Positions 23,566 to 24,347 of a stretch of DNA of 24,347 nt are shown piece after piece. A program made the position numbers and the translations under genes. The stretch is from contig JANLPR010000191.1 of assembly GCA_031367345.1 (NCBI GenBank), positions 1-24,347 on the forward strand, in the 5' to 3' direction. The notes under the pieces were generated by a model. It was not told the DNA's origin, searched no databases, and saw only the letters and a list, made by a program, of their open reading frames with translations. The stretch is from JADKIH01 sp031367345. GTDB taxonomy: Bacteria > Bacteroidota > Bacteroidia > AKYH767-A > 2013-40CM-41-45. The number at the start of each line of letters is the position of its first letter. Positions within the stretch are counted from its first letter, which is position 1.

Positions 23566-24347
23566 TCACTCCATCTTTACCAATCTCTTTCTAAAAATAT
23601 TTTTATCAGAAATCGCTTCTATAAAATAATTGCCCGAAGGAAGAAAACCAACATCAATCGTTTCATTCCCATTTACTTTTTTGGAATAAACTAGCTCTCC
23701 TAATTCATTGTACAATTTTAATAAAATGTTTATTGGATAAACCGAATGAACCGAAAATTCTTTAGTAAATGGATTCGGGTAAAATTGAATAGACTTATCA
23801 TCAGATTCCGGTTCTTGGATTCCCGTTGAAAGTGAATCGCAAATACTTCCTATGACCGGGCCAAGGTTGTAGTTGACCATGTTTGGTAAACTTTGAATTG
23901 TCCGACCATTTCCTAAATCAAAATAAGATTGTTGGTAATTGCAATTTACTCCCAAATTATCAGGAGTTAAAATTACATCCATGTGGTGAGTGTAATAAGT
24001 ATTTGAAAAGGGCCCTTGGAAATTATCTCCCTTGACAATATAAATCCGGCTATCTGGACCTAACAGATGCTGGCCAAAAGAAATATATTTGAATAATCCA
24101 GTGTCTGGATATGAAATAATAGTCTGCTTTGTGGAATTTACATTTGAAGTAGTAAGGTCAAATTGGTAAACATTTTTGTAAGCGTATTCGACGGAAGAAG
24201 TATATAGTACATTACCACTTGGGGAAATACTACAACCAAGATATCTATTCGGTTGCGTATAAACCACCTCCCCTGCAACTTTATAATTGTACAAATCACC
24301 CGTACATCTATCAAAGTCAAATACATCTATAGAAGAATTTGATGATG
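23566..24347 (-). CDS. Secreted T9SS type A cargo protein, 5' part beyond window edge
   Basis: The reading frame is open to the right edge: upstream of the TTG at 24294 it continues in frame as SSIDVFDFDRCTGDLYN, so the real start is outside the window. The visible part (about 260 residues) has YLGCSISPSGNVLYTSSVEYAYKNVYQFDL and SYFDLGNGRTIQSLPNMVNYNLG-type segments. These resemble propeller blades and align with the gene at the left edge (FDRCSG, SPNSKLLYVSS, CDSL before the tail). A T9SS type A domain ends the protein (IQFYPNPFTKEFSVHSVYP...FLPSGNYFIEAISDKNIFRKRLVKME). Surface-secreted, function unknown. The 23463-23565 gap before meaB carries an AAGAAGGATGAAGTAA block related to one upstream of leuS. 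Confidence 0.88.
   Translation of the reverse strand, partial: SSNSSIDVFDFDRCTGDLYNYKVAGEVVYTQPNRYLGCSISPSGNVLYTSSVEYAYKNVYQFDLTTSNVNSTKQTIISYPDTGLFKYISFGQHLLGPDSRIYIVKGDNFQGPFSNTYYTHHMDVILTPDNLGVNCNYQQSYFDLGNGRTIQSLPNMVNYNLGPVIGSICDSLSTGIQEPESDDKSIQFYPNPFTKEFSVHSVYPINILLKLYNELGELVYSKKVNGNETIDVGFLPSGNYFIEAISDKNIFRKRLVKME

Overview
The window is AT-rich chromosomal DNA from a member of the Bacteroidota (Flavobacteriia/Sphingobacteriia/Chitinophagia-like; I cannot place it more finely). The reasons are five secreted proteins with type IX secretion system (T9SS) C-terminal sorting domains, a PorP/SprF-family outer-membrane protein next to a PKD/CHU_C adhesin, Bacteroidota-style -7 boxes (TAnnTTTG), and long A/T-rich intergenic regions with short dispersed palindromic and heptad repeats.

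Layout. 1-3682 (minus): a T9SS cargo protein cut by the left edge, then a large di-haem cytochrome-c-peroxidase (MauG family) with an extra N-terminal domain. 3683-4297: a non-coding stretch holding what looks like a decayed tandem-repeat coding sequence. 4298-6853 (plus): an 851-residue secreted BNR/VPS10-like propeller with a T9SS tail. 6958-7836 (minus): FtsX. 8096-13328 (plus): leucyl-tRNA synthetase, ScpB, a DUF3108 exported protein and a tiny Cys/His/Met-rich exported peptide. Several of these are separated by clear intrinsic terminators. 13572-14522 (plus): tryptophan 2,3-dioxygenase. 14816-16862 (minus): two adjacent PAP2-family proteins, one canonical and one lacking key arginines. 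17293-18924 (minus): an ELWxxDGT-repeat T9SS protein. 19346-23462 (minus): PorP/SprF, its upstream PKD/CHU_C adhesin and the MeaB/ArgK GTPase. 23566-24347 (minus): the 3' part of another T9SS cargo, related to the gene at the left edge.

How it fits together. Housekeeping genes (leuS, scpB, ftsX, a TDO gene, meaB) are interspersed with surface and secretion genes. The adhesin and PorP/SprF pair (17 bp apart) is a typical T9SS type-B cargo and membrane-partner unit. The other four cargo genes are stand-alone and carry type-A tails. No tRNA, rRNA, CRISPR array, IS element or phage gene was found. I did not find a convincing new multi-gene system. The items most worth following up are the degenerate repeat region at about 3.95-4.24 kb, the metal-ligand-rich peptide at 13032-13328, the arginine-less PAP2 protein, and the dispersed repeat copies that shape intergenic regions and even gene ends.
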